A stretch of DNA of 64,000 bases from Prorocentrum cordatum (GCA_963575745.1 CAUYUJ010006347.1:1-64000), one strand, 5' to 3'. Positions 35,062 through 43,795 are shown, counted from the first letter of the stretch. Notes: generated by a model not told the origin, from the letters alone. Numbers and translations: made by a program.

Positions 35062-35708
35062 TCACTGCCAAGATGCAACCACATCTCCCTGCCCTGCAAC
35101 TCGAAGAGGGAACGCCTGTGCACTGCAGCTGGCACCAGAAGTGATGATCTTCGCGCAATCCCGCAACTTCAAGATCGATGAACTAGAACTGTGATGCTCA
35201 AGGGATTGTGCCGCTGCATCAGTCAGCGGACAGCACAAGCTTGCATCTAGCTCTTTCAGCGATGGGCAACCGATAGCCACTGCTTGTATGGGTGCGTCGG
35301 TCAGAGACTCCAGCCCACACAGCTCAAGGATTTCAATGTGCGGGCACTGCTGCGAAAGGGCGCAGATGGCGGTGTCGGTAATTTTTGGCTTCGGCAGACG
35401 GTTTGTGCATGGCGAGGAACTCCAGATGATCAATGAACGCAACCGTGGACAACCCCGCGCAACTGCGAGGAAAGCCGCATCTGTAAGATTTGCGCATTCG
35501 TCCACATTCAATTCTTCTATTCGGGCGCACCTTTGCGCCACCGCTTGTATGGCAACATCGCCAATGCCACTATCTTGGACGTCGAGGCTCTCCAGGAGAG
35601 GACAGGCTTGACTCACAATTTGCAGTGCGCCATCATTGATGTCGTTGCCCCCGCGGTCTAGTCGCAACAAGCGAGGGCAAGCTCGTGCAATTGCTTTGAC
35701 GGCATAAT
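35062..35708 (-). pseudogene. LRR protein gene, 3' part (split by Copia insertion)
   Basis: This is the C-terminal half of a minus-strand gene whose 5' part is 42721-43802. It encodes leucine-rich repeats of the cysteine-containing, F-box/AMN1-like type: successive ~26-residue units such as 'CPLLESLDVQDSGIGDVAIQ', 'CARIEELNVDECANLTDAAF', 'CPHIEILELCGLESLTDAPI' and CPSLKELDASLCCPLTDAA. Such solenoids usually bind protein partners, for example as substrate receptors; no F-box is seen here, so a ubiquitin role is only a possibility. The frame runs without interruption from the insertion point (35708) to a stop at 35062-35064. Nothing between 35062 and 35708 looks decayed, so it was probably functional before the insertion. 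Confidence 0.8.
35704..35708 (+). repeat. Target-site duplication ATAAT, left
   Basis: Direct copy of 42721-42725. Five bases is the usual length for Copia-type integration. Confidence 0.92.
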
Positions 35709-35868
35709 TGCTAGGAAGTTTGTAGTTTCACATAGATATATGATTATATAAAATATAATCTAGACTGTCCTGGAGGATCCAGGAAATCCTGCAGCCCTTT
35801 GTTGCTCGAGGAAAAGAGCGACCCTCACCTCCCCCCTTTTCTCCGCGAGGGGGGTGGGTGCGCGTGCA
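35709..35868 (+). repeat. 5' LTR
   Basis: 160 bp, starts TGCTAGGAAG and ends GCGCGTGCA; identical by eye to 42561-42720. It is AT-rich in the first third and has a C-run/G-run pair (35829-35855) near the end. Short LTRs of this size are at the low end for Copia elements. Confidence 0.95.
35745..35754 (+). promoter_or_regulatory. TATA-like box in 5' LTR
   Basis: TATATAAAAT stands out in otherwise GC-rich surroundings and could direct transcription from the LTR. Dinoflagellate host promoters are reported to lack typical TATA boxes, so function is inferred only. Confidence 0.35.
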
Positions 35869-35880
35869 TGGTAGCGGAGC
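35869..35880 (+). promoter_or_regulatory. Primer-binding site, initiator-tRNA-Met-like
   Basis: TGGTAGCGGAGC directly abuts the 5' LTR. TGGTA plus the following bases is complementary to the 3' end expected of an initiator methionine tRNA (ending GCUACCA), the usual primer of Copia elements. Confidence 0.75.
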
Positions 35881-36241
35881 TCGCTTGAGGATCGCGGGCC
35901 GCTCCGCACCCCGGCGAGCTCAAGGAGCCCCTCAGCAGCTGGCGGGCCGATCCACGCGAGCGCCGAGAGGACCCCTTGCTAGTCAGAGCTGCGGTCAGAC
36001 CCGCGCTCTGACAGTGGAGGCCAAGCAGCCACGGAGAAGGCCAAGAAGCCGAACAAGCGAGGAGGCAGGTCGGCGGACACGCGTCAGCACCGCGAGCTCC
36101 GAGGGACCGCCTTTAGGAAGCTCAAGGCGTGCGGCAGCAGAGCGCAGCTCACGCAGGAGGAGCGAGCAGCGGTGACGAGGCAGCTGAGAAGCGACATCGA
36201 GAGGATAGGGAAGCGTGTCAGCGACGTGCTAGACTATCAAG

Positions 36242-39200
36242 ATGGAGCAGCAGCTGCAGCAACTGGTCGATCAAGTTCAGAGGCTGACGACGGAGAGTCA
36301 GAACATGAGACAGGAACTTCAGAACAGAGACGTGACGATCGCAGAGATGCGAGGTCAGCTTCAAGCTCAGCAACAGGCTCAGCAGCAGCGGGTAGCCCCG
36401 CGCGGCGAGATGATGGATCCGAAGATTCTTCACAAGGTGAAGCCGTTCGACGGCCACAGGGCGAGTTGGAAGACGTTCAGTTTCCAGTACAGAGCGTACC
36501 TGATCGCCCAGGATCGAAGGTACCGAGATCTTCTGGAAAGGTGCGAGGACGGAGCCCAGGAGGTGGACAACGTCAACCTGGACGCGCAGGAGGAAGAGCT
36601 AAGCACGCAGTTGTACTACGGCCTGGTCCTGGCGATGCCCGAGGACTCAGTAGGCGAGCTGATCGTGAGGAACAGCCCAGTAGGAGAAGGAGCCGAGTGT
36701 TGGAGGAAACTTCAGAAGGAGTACAACCCGAGCGAGGCAGGAAACGTGCTGGCGATGTGGACCAAGCTCACGGACACGAAGTTCGACGCCAAAGAAGACG
36801 TGATGGTGAGCATCAGCAAGCTGGACGAGGACATGACAAGGTACCAGAAGATGGCAGGAGAACCAGTCTCGGACCTGATCAAGCGAGGCATCCTTACAAA
36901 GGCGCTGAAGGATCACGACGAGCTGCAGAAGCACGTGTTTCGGAACAGCAGTCGGCTAAGTACGTACGAGCTCCTGAGAGCCGAGGTGGTGTCGGCGTTG
37001 ATGGCAGAGCGAGCGGTTCAGGACGACCCGATGGAGATAGGCGCGCTGAAGGGCGGAAAGAGACCGTGGAAAGGCCGCGGCAAAGGGAAAGACGGCAAGG
37101 GCAAGGAGAGGCCACCGAATCCCGACGCCGAGATCGAGTGCCACTACTGTCACAAGAAGGGCCACCGCAGCGCAAACTGCCGAAAGCGGATCGCCGACGA
37201 GAAGAATACATCCGAGAAGGACAAGAAGGACAAGAAGCAGCTCCGAAAAGAGAAGGGAAAAGAAAAGAAGAAGATCGGGGCAGCGGCAGTCAGGGAGCTC
37301 GAAAGGTTACGACAGGCAGGAGTGGGCACAGGAACAAGTTCGACAGCACCTACACAACAGATGTTGGGAAGTCAAGGAAGCGCCGACAGCGCGATGACTC
37401 AGCAGGTGCTGCGCCCAGTCAACTGCGCGCTGCAAGCGAAGATGATTCTGGCCCTGAGGGCAGAGGTCTCAAGAAGCGCAGCCACACGATCGACTGGAAG
37501 TACTGCTTGCCTAGCTACCACCAATATGTCTGCTGCTCTTGCAAGAAGACCTTTGAAGGATGGCGATGGCACTTCGATCAGTGGAAGCTGGACTACTGTG
37601 CCGCGTGTGCCGAGTACTGCCTGGACAACTGGTTCAAGGACGAGGAAGAGCCAGACGACAACGAGAAGCCAAGACCAAAGAAGCACAAGAAAGACTATCA
37701 GTAAGTGCTGCGATGTGCCAGCTGCGGTGAGCCCCGCGCTGGCCGGCCCCAGGCATGTCACCGTCGCTGGTCTTCGGCCCGTGGATGAAGATCAGAGCCC
37801 TGCAGATGACCGATTGCGGTTAGCCCCGCTTCGGAATGCGATCATGCTCGACTCAGGTGCGCAGATCAGTGCGATACCGAGATCACAGGTGACCAAGCAT
37901 AACTACACGCCGACGGACAGCAACGTTGTCGGCTTGAAGGGCATAGGAGGCGAGGAGATCGAGAGGTACGGCCACGTGGAGCTGAACCTATCCCGAGGAG
38001 GAGAGGTTATTCAAGTCGGTGCAGAGGTTGCCGATGTGGAGTACCCAGTTGTGGCTACAGATGCTGTAGTACAACGTGGTCAGAGTGTTCTTCATAGCCC
38101 TGCAGGTCACTGGATCATCAACGGTACCGTCGAGCCACCTGACGGAGCTGAGTTCGTACCTCTACGGCGTCACCAAGGCAACTACTACTTAGAGTACGAT
38201 CACATCATCGACGGCCAGACTCAACCAGAAGCTTCAAAGGTAGCTGCGGTCCGAAAGACGCTACCGAGGAAGGTACCAGCTGAACAGGAAGCTGGATCTT
38301 TGCCGAAGGTTCTAGGTCCTGAAGCTGATGAGACCACAACTGTGCCAACGAGAGTGTTGAAGACTCCTCACCAACCTAGTGCTGCGGAGAGAGCCGCGCA
38401 CGAAGGGCATCATCTACCTTTTCGGCCTTGGTGTCCCATCTGCGTGCAGGCTCGAGCAGACGATGACCCACACCACGCTCAGGAACCAGCTGATGAGAAC
38501 AAGATCCCGAAGGTCATGTTCGACATCTTTTACGTAGGGACGGACCAGCTGGCTGCGAAGTACAAGCTTAAAGGAGGTTACTTCAGCATCAGGGAGAAGA
38601 TGTCGGTCACGAAGGCCGAGCTAGACCAAGCGGTCTCTGTCTTGAATGTTATCGACTGTAAGATCTTGGCTCAGGCGACGTTGTACGCGAACAAGGAGAC
38701 GGATGACTACAAGGTGTCCTTCCTGCTAGGCGTGCTGGAAGCTTGGGGCCACACAACAGTCATACTTCAGACAGACCAGGAGCCTGCCACCATGGCTCTG
38801 GCGCAGGCAGTTCGAGATCGCAGATCACACTCAATCTTGGTGCGGGGAGCACCGCCCTTTTCCAAGCAAAGTGCAGGCTACGCTGAAGGAGCTAACAAGC
38901 TAGCAGCTGGTCTACTTCGAGCCTACAAGCTGAAGCTGGAGCACAAGCTGGGCTGTGAGATCAAGATGACGGATCCGATCGTGCCATGGCTTGTGAACTC
39001 AGTGGGGTGGATGATTACCAGATTCCAGCCTCGCAGTCACGGAGGTTCCTCCTACAAGATGCTCTACGGCAAAGAGTACAACGGCGAGATTGCGGAGATG
39101 GGTGAGCAGGTCTGGTATCGGATCTCAGCCAGAGTTGCCGCGGGACGTGGCAAATGGGAAGCCCGCTTCGCAAAAGGAATCTGGGTTGGTAAGAGTGAGC

Positions 39201-42200
39201 TGGACGACACACATCTCGTGATCGATCCTGAACGTGGAGTGCAGAAGGTCAGAACGGTGCGAAGGATGCCTGAGGAGTTCAGATGGCAGCCCGAGCTCAT
39301 CCAGCACATCAGGGTGACGCCCTGGAAGCAGACGCCCGACAAGAGTTCAGGAACGATCGGACGCAGCATGTACATCACGGAGCGCATGATCGATGCTCAT
39401 GGTCCTACTGACGAGTGCAGGAAGTGCAGTACAGGATACGGTTCGCATTCGGCAGCCTGCCGACAGCGTTTCGAGACCATTCAGGCCGACTTGCTGCGCG
39501 AGAAGTTGGCAAAGGACCCTGTGGCCCCTGAGGCTACAGTCGTGGTGCCAGCACCGGCTGCGGGTAGCCCCGCGCCTGGAGCCGCACCAGGAGGAGCAGC
39601 GGCATCAAGCAGCAGTGAGGTTGCGGTGAGCCCCGCACCTGCTGCCAGCGACGTAGCTATGGTCCCTGGCCCAGGAGAGGCTGAGGTGCAGACAGCCATG
39701 GACACGGAGAGTGGCGAGCTCAGGAGCGACTTTCGGCGAAGTGCCCCAGGTGAAGTTCGTGAAGGAGCTGAGGTCAAGAAGCCCAGGGTAGCAAGCATTG
39801 GGCATCTCTCTGTCTGTGAGTTGGCAGTCTGCGAGGAGGGCTACGACGAGAGCTTCGACCCCATGTGGGATCCACACCCAAAGCGCAGTGCGAGATGTTC
39901 CGAGAGGTGTGAGAAGCACTCGTCACGATGCCAGCTACGAGAATGCCACCAAGCTGAGTGTGCATGCAGGAGATGTTTGATGAGCCACATCGGCACAATC
40001 AGGAGCCACTTCGGAGATCCTGAGGATCAGCAGGTGGAGCAGATGGTTGAGGTGAGCGCCGAGCTGCATGAGAAAGACCAGTGGAGCCCAAAGACGATAC
40101 ACTACGATTACTATACTGGAGAGCCTCTGGATGAGGACCTGTATCAGAAGGGTCGCGACGACGAGCTGCAGGCCATGAAAGACTACGGGGTCTACGTGGA
40201 AGTGGCGACATCGACGGCGACTGACGGCAAGCACATTGGAGGTTTCCCGATAGCCCACATGAAAGAAGGAAAGGTCAGGTGGAGGTTCGTAGCAACCGAG
40301 GTGAACAAGTACGAGGTCAGGGAGGACAACCACCAAGGCACGCCCCCGCTCATGATTGTCAGAGCGACGCTGAGCCGTGCCGCTTCAAGTCCAACTTCCA
40401 GCGGGCAGCACCTGCGGAAGATACAAGTCTGGGACGTCAGGAAGGCTTTCTTCAACGCTGACTTAGACGAGACGATCTACGTGCATCCTGGGAGAGAGCT
40501 GTGTCCGCCTGGAAGGTGCTGGTGGTTACGCAAGGCCATGAACGGTACCAGGAAGGCGTCGCAGATGTGGGGTGAGCTTGTGAGAACTACTATGGACGAC
40601 GGCCATTGGGAATGCTTGGTTGGAACTCCTAACGTGTTCTACTTACCTGCTAGCCCCAACACAGCCCCCTTCGATGAGGATAGCACAGCGATCTGCCATG
40701 GCGATGACTTTCTTGCTGAAGGCTACGACGAGCAGCTGGACGAGCTGGACGAGTTGTTGAAGCAGCAGTTTGAGGTCACGGCCAGCGCCAGACTTGGACC
40801 AGGAGCGGTGGGGCAGACTACATACCTCAAGAGGACGATCGGCTACACCGACAAGTTGCCAGGTTGCGAGGAGCCAGGTTTCTTCTGGACTGCCGATCCC
40901 AAGCATGTGGACTTCATGATCAAGTGGACGCAGAAGCGAGGTTGTAAACCAGCTCCTACTCCAGGAACGAAAGCTACAGGACAAGGCCGACGAGACAGCC
41001 TAGACCTTCTTTCCAAGGATCGTGCTCGAGAAGTGGCGGGTGCAGCAGGCACCGCTCTTTACCTTTCTTCGGACAGGCCCGACACGATGTACGCCAGCAA
41101 GACAGCGATGCAGCACGTCTCCAACCCGAACGTCTTGATGCATGCGCGTGTTCAGCGACTTGGAAGGTACTACGAAGGACAGCCTGTTTTGGTCTGGTGT
41201 TACCCACTTCAAGGTACTCCTGAAGGCATTCGTGTAGATGGTGATGCGGATTGGGCACCTACGAGTGAACTACAGCGGCGATCTACCAGTGGAGGAGCTG
41301 TGAGGTATGGCGACCACACTTGGGACTGCTACTCAGTGACGCAGAGTACGATAGCCCTAAGTTCAGGGGAATCCGAGATGTATGCTACGGGAAGTGCGAC
41401 AGCCAGAGGACTTCAGTGTAAGACTTACCTGATCGAGACCCAGAGGCCCTGCAACCTGAAGATCTATAGTGACAGCACAGCTGGACGTGGCATGTGCAGC
41501 CGAGTTGGGGTGGGCAAGGTCAGGCATCTGGAGCTGAGGTACTTGTGGATTCAGGAGCGGTTGCGTCTCAAGGCGTTCGAGCTTCACAAGGAGGACACCA
41601 GCAAGATGACAGCCGACATGCTCACGAAGTACAGCGAGTGGCCGACAATCGAGAAGCATTGCACCACTCTCAACCTCAGGTTCGGAAAGCAGATGACGGG
41701 CTTGAGCGCAATGGCAGTTTTCACGGAGGTCGTGACGAAGGCGTCAGGCGAGAAGGTGACAGTGTACGGAGGATCTGACGAGGTTGCGGTTTGCCCCGCG
41801 CCTGTCAGCCACTATGTGGAGAGCGAGGAGTTCAGGTTCTACTTGATGTTGGGACTTGTTATGGTGACTGCAGCGAGTACTTTCTTATTGGGGTGCTGGT
41901 GTGGTTGCTACTTCAAGAACTTCTACGACAAGTTCTTCCTCCAGGGTGCGGTTAGCCCCGCCTCTGGAAGCACTTGCCCACCATCTGCGCGGGCTGACGT
42001 CGAGTTCAAGACCGTGTGTGCACAGCAGGACAAAGGTGCAAGGCACAAGCTCTTAAACACGTTTCTTGTGGCTGAGCTGCGAGCTGTCTTGAAGGCCAAG
42101 AGCCTGGCCGTGTCAGGGATCAAAGAAGACCTGGTCACGAGGATGATCAAGCACGGAGGTGTTCTGTCGGATCGCCAGGCCAAGGAGATCGAGCAGCTGC

Positions 42201-42349
42201 GGGTGATGGCTACAGCGCATGGACCTCTTGCCAAGCTTAGCTTGCAGGACATCAGCAGTCCAGAGGCTGCGCAGAAGTGGATCGAGACGTTCAAGGGCGA
42301 GTGCCGAGACCGTTCCAGAGGCTCTCAGGTGATCCACGGAGAGGGCTAG
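36242..42349 (+). CDS. Copia Gag-Pol polyprotein, 2,035 aa
   Basis: Polyprotein that packages and copies the element. The start is the ATG at 36242: an in-frame TAG lies 12 nt upstream and the context AAGATGG is good. Order: N-terminal Gln-rich coiled coil (1-50); Gag with 'FDGHRASWKTFSFQYRAYL'; CCHC zinc knuckle C300-x2-C-x4-H-x4-C313; variable linker; aspartic protease LDSGAQ with D537; HHCC-like pre-integrase (H720, C731, C734); integrase core with D761, D845 and E882; reverse transcriptase with D1398 (WDVRKAFF) and HGDD (D1488, D1489, replacing the usual YVDD); RNase H with D1670, E1710 and D1744. After about residue 1830 come one hydrophobic helix (about 1866-1890) and a SAP-like motif (about 1938-1975). 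All catalytic residues are present and there is no stop. The linker 37260-37704 is also open in the -1 frame and may be decoded there. Confidence 0.95.
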   Translation: MEQQLQQLVDQVQRLTTESQNMRQELQNRDVTIAEMRGQLQAQQQAQQQRVAPRGEMMDPKILHKVKPFDGHRASWKTFSFQYRAYLIAQDRRYRDLLERCEDGAQEVDNVNLDAQEEELSTQLYYGLVLAMPEDSVGELIVRNSPVGEGAECWRKLQKEYNPSEAGNVLAMWTKLTDTKFDAKEDVMVSISKLDEDMTRYQKMAGEPVSDLIKRGILTKALKDHDELQKHVFRNSSRLSTYELLRAEVVSALMAERAVQDDPMEIGALKGGKRPWKGRGKGKDGKGKERPPNPDAEIECHYCHKKGHRSANCRKRIADEKNTSEKDKKDKKQLRKEKGKEKKKIGAAAVRELERLRQAGVGTGTSSTAPTQQMLGSQGSADSAMTQQVLRPVNCALQAKMILALRAEVSRSAATRSTGSTACLATTNMSAALARRPLKDGDGTSISGSWTTVPRVPSTAWTTGSRTRKSQTTTRSQDQRSTRKTISKCCDVPAAVSPALAGPRHVTVAGLRPVDEDQSPADDRLRLAPLRNAIMLDSGAQISAIPRSQVTKHNYTPTDSNVVGLKGIGGEEIERYGHVELNLSRGGEVIQVGAEVADVEYPVVATDAVVQRGQSVLHSPAGHWIINGTVEPPDGAEFVPLRRHQGNYYLEYDHIIDGQTQPEASKVAAVRKTLPRKVPAEQEAGSLPKVLGPEADETTTVPTRVLKTPHQPSAAERAAHEGHHLPFRPWCPICVQARADDDPHHAQEPADENKIPKVMFDIFYVGTDQLAAKYKLKGGYFSIREKMSVTKAELDQAVSVLNVIDCKILAQATLYANKETDDYKVSFLLGVLEAWGHTTVILQTDQEPATMALAQAVRDRRSHSILVRGAPPFSKQSAGYAEGANKLAAGLLRAYKLKLEHKLGCEIKMTDPIVPWLVNSVGWMITRFQPRSHGGSSYKMLYGKEYNGEIAEMGEQVWYRISARVAAGRGKWEARFAKGIWVGKSELDDTHLVIDPERGVQKVRTVRRMPEEFRWQPELIQHIRVTPWKQTPDKSSGTIGRSMYITERMIDAHGPTDECRKCSTGYGSHSAACRQRFETIQADLLREKLAKDPVAPEATVVVPAPAAGSPAPGAAPGGAAASSSSEVAVSPAPAASDVAMVPGPGEAEVQTAMDTESGELRSDFRRSAPGEVREGAEVKKPRVASIGHLSVCELAVCEEGYDESFDPMWDPHPKRSARCSERCEKHSSRCQLRECHQAECACRRCLMSHIGTIRSHFGDPEDQQVEQMVEVSAELHEKDQWSPKTIHYDYYTGEPLDEDLYQKGRDDELQAMKDYGVYVEVATSTATDGKHIGGFPIAHMKEGKVRWRFVATEVNKYEVREDNHQGTPPLMIVRATLSRAASSPTSSGQHLRKIQVWDVRKAFFNADLDETIYVHPGRELCPPGRCWWLRKAMNGTRKASQMWGELVRTTMDDGHWECLVGTPNVFYLPASPNTAPFDEDSTAICHGDDFLAEGYDEQLDELDELLKQQFEVTASARLGPGAVGQTTYLKRTIGYTDKLPGCEEPGFFWTADPKHVDFMIKWTQKRGCKPAPTPGTKATGQGRRDSLDLLSKDRAREVAGAAGTALYLSSDRPDTMYASKTAMQHVSNPNVLMHARVQRLGRYYEGQPVLVWCYPLQGTPEGIRVDGDADWAPTSELQRRSTSGGAVRYGDHTWDCYSVTQSTIALSSGESEMYATGSATARGLQCKTYLIETQRPCNLKIYSDSTAGRGMCSRVGVGKVRHLELRYLWIQERLRLKAFELHKEDTSKMTADMLTKYSEWPTIEKHCTTLNLRFGKQMTGLSAMAVFTEVVTKASGEKVTVYGGSDEVAVCPAPVSHYVESEEFRFYLMLGLVMVTAASTFLLGCWCGCYFKNFYDKFFLQGAVSPASGSTCPPSARADVEFKTVCAQQDKGARHKLLNTFLVAELRAVLKAKSLAVSGIKEDLVTRMIKHGGVLSDRQAKEIEQLRVMATAHGPLAKLSLQDISSPEAAQKWIETFKGECRDRSRGSQVIHGEG
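37255..37261 (+). promoter_or_regulatory. Candidate -1 frameshift heptamer
   Basis: G GGA AAA in the Gag frame fits the X XXY YYZ rule. A -1 slip here enters a frame that is open to the stop at 37702-37704 and encodes a Cys/Trp-rich segment. No downstream pseudoknot was worked out. The site lies in an AAG/AAA-rich Lys stretch, so chance is possible. Confidence 0.35.
37262..37704 (+). CDS. Alternative -1 frame with Cys/Trp-rich zinc-finger-like segment
   Basis: Read one base back from the Gag-Pol frame, this stretch encodes a basic region (KSRKRRQRDD), then at 37483-37650 a segment with 'YVCCSCKKTFEGWRWHFDQW' followed by CAACAEYC. Two CxxC pairs (codons at 37534/37540 and 37597/37606-type spacing) and several Trp and Tyr suggest a zinc-binding fold, followed by an acidic then Lys-rich tail and TAA. 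The same bases in the Gag-Pol frame give a featureless Ser/Thr/Arg-rich linker. This frame therefore looks more like protein than the main frame does. How it is reached (frameshift, splicing or not at all) is unresolved. Confidence 0.45.
37701..37752 (+). other. Candidate 52-nt intron
   Basis: Begins GTAAGT and ends CCCCAG. Removing it joins the -1 frame (Cys/Trp-rich segment) in phase to the protease frame, while the Gag frame would then stop at the TAG at 37821-37823. It contains one GC hairpin motif. This is inference: no transcript evidence is available, and a spliced intron in a retroelement would normally be lost on copying. Confidence 0.2.
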
Positions 42350-42551
42350 GAGAATGGTCGCAGGAAGCACTACGACGGCCGAGGGTGAGCTTTGTTTTAC
42401 AGGCTGCGGTTTGCCCCGCGCCTGCCCTCAGCGGGTAGCCCCGCGATGGGTTTAGGGGGCCAGCGCCGTTGCGACGCCTGCCCAGGGAGCACAAAGAGGC
42501 TTCCCTGTGGCTCACTTTTCTTGGCTGGAGGCCGAGCCGCTTCCAGCGCCC
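42350..42551 (+). other. 3' untranslated region of the Copia element
   Basis: About 200 nt between the Gag-Pol stop and the polypurine tract. It holds two GC hairpin motifs (42406-42419 and 42431-42444) only 11 nt apart. Confidence 0.7.
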
Positions 42552-42560
42552 AAGGAGAGG
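42552..42560 (+). promoter_or_regulatory. Polypurine tract
   Basis: AAGGAGAGG directly precedes the 3' LTR and is the expected primer for plus-strand DNA synthesis. Confidence 0.8.
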
Positions 42561-42720
42561 TGCTAGGAAGTTTGTAGTTTCACATAGATATATGATTATA
42601 TAAAATATAATCTAGACTGTCCTGGAGGATCCAGGAAATCCTGCAGCCCTTTGTTGCTCGAGGAAAAGAGCGACCCTCACCTCCCCCCTTTTCTCCGCGA
42701 GGGGGGTGGGTGCGCGTGCA
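42561..42720 (+). repeat. 3' LTR
   Basis: 160 bp, no difference from 35709-35868 found by eye. Read from the host gene (minus strand) it adds a short tail and a stop at 42580. Confidence 0.95.
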
Positions 42721-42725
42721 ATAAT
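42721..42725 (+). repeat. Target-site duplication ATAAT, right
   Basis: Direct copy of 35704-35708. The duplicated bases lie in a His-Tyr codon pair of the interrupted LRR gene. Confidence 0.92.
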
Positions 42726-43679
42726 GTAGGCCCCTTCCATCGAAGAGAGCGCCTTCCACTCTGAACTCAGTCAGATTAGGGCAAGCCTTGGCTAGCGGCG
42801 CCAACTTCGTAGTTGTGGGAGCATGAATCCTACCGTCTTCTGAATCATGACTGAAACTCAAGCTGCGCACTGTGCTCGGACTGTCTTTTATAATTCTGTC
42901 ACAGGCAAAGCAAAGTTCATCCTCGTCCACGCCATTGACGGTGACTACATCTGCACAATGAATTTCTATGAGCTCCCAGAGGGCCTCTGATATTTGTTTC
43001 TCGTGAGCAGCGATTCTCTGCGCCAGCCGGTGCCCGCCGCGCCGAGGCTCGGCAGTCGGCTTTTTTCTTGATGCGGGGGGCGTCCGAAGTACAACACATC
43101 TTTCAATAGCTTTTCCACCGCGGGCCCCTGCTGCCCGATGTCGCCCCACAACTTGTACCCGCGCGCCATGTCTTTGCTAACCTTGGGATAATAGCCGAGC
43201 TCTTTAGCTGCCCGTATAAGAGCATCGTTTTTTGCGCGCAGTGCTGCGGGGTCTACTTCTGGAAGCAAATACTCAGGGCCATTGGCCTCCGCGACGAGCT
43301 GCTCGTCGTCAGCAGGCTGAGAAGCGCCGCCAAGGGCCCGCAATTCATGCAGCGCGTCTTTGGGGATGCTGCCCCGGTGGGCTGAGAAACGTTTAGCCGA
43401 GTTGTTTTCGGCCCTTCGCTCTGGTTTCCGGCCGCGCTCCCGAATCGCATTCGCGACCTCTTGCGCGGCGCGCGACTCTGAGGACACAGCGCCGTCAAGG
43501 GCCCGCAATTCCTGCAAAACGTTTTTGGGGATGCTGTCGCAATGGTCCGAGAAACGTTTGGCCAACTTGTTTTCGGCCCGTTCTTGTTCGGACGTTCCTT
43601 TCTTTCGCTTCGGTATCCGGCCGAACTGCTTCACGTCCTCGACGAGCGTTTGCAGAGGGCCGCTCAACGCAGCACGCTG

Positions 43680-43795
43680 AGGAGCGCCGCTGTTCAATGC
43701 AGCAGGCTGAGGAGCACCGCTGTTCGATGCAGCAGGCTGAGGAGCACCGCTGTTCAATGCAGCAGGCCGAGGAGCACCGCCGCTAGACAGAACGA
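43680..43795 (-). repeat. 30-bp tandem repeat inside the gene start
   Basis: 'CTGTTCAATGCAGCAGGC' type units at 43690, 43720 and 43750 (period exactly 30 bp) keep the reading frame and encode the 10-residue Ala/Pro-rich repeat at the protein's N terminus. Confidence 0.85.

Larger units (their letters stand above)
36388..42444 (+). repeat. Nine copies of the GC hairpin motif GCGGKDWGCCCCGC
   Basis: Copies start at 36388, 37724, 37816, 39560, 39623, 41786, 41948, 42406 and 42431, each 14 nt long. Ends GCGG and CCGC can pair around a 6-base loop. Five copies share one codon register (often read AVSPAP), two lie in another register (read RVAPR and RLAPL), and two are in the 3' untranslated region. 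Conservation in several registers argues for selection or spread of the nucleic acid itself. I noticed no copy outside this element in the window. Confidence 0.85.
35709..42720 (+). mobile_element. Complete Ty1/Copia LTR retrotransposon
   Basis: The element is 7,012 bp with identical 160-bp LTRs (TG...CA), the 5-bp duplication ATAAT, a primer-binding site directly after the 5' LTR, a polypurine tract directly before the 3' LTR, and one continuous Gag-Pol frame in the Copia order (protease, integrase, reverse transcriptase, RNase H). It lies antisense to the LRR gene it interrupts. The identical LTRs and the unbroken frame point to a recent insertion by a potentially active copy. Unusual points are the very short LTRs, a two-frame linker, a C-terminal membrane/SAP tail and nine copies of a GC hairpin motif. 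Confidence 0.96.

Noticed and set aside
36172-37250. First part of the 510-codon plus-strand frame overlapping gag
   Set aside because: Upstream of the slippery site it is an Arg/Gly/Glu-rich shadow of a well-conserved Gag frame; only the part after 37262 looks protein-like.
35709-42720. Retrovirus or env-containing element
   Set aside because: The domain order (integrase before reverse transcriptase) is Copia. The C-terminal helix lacks a signal peptide or fusion-like region, so an envelope protein is not supported.
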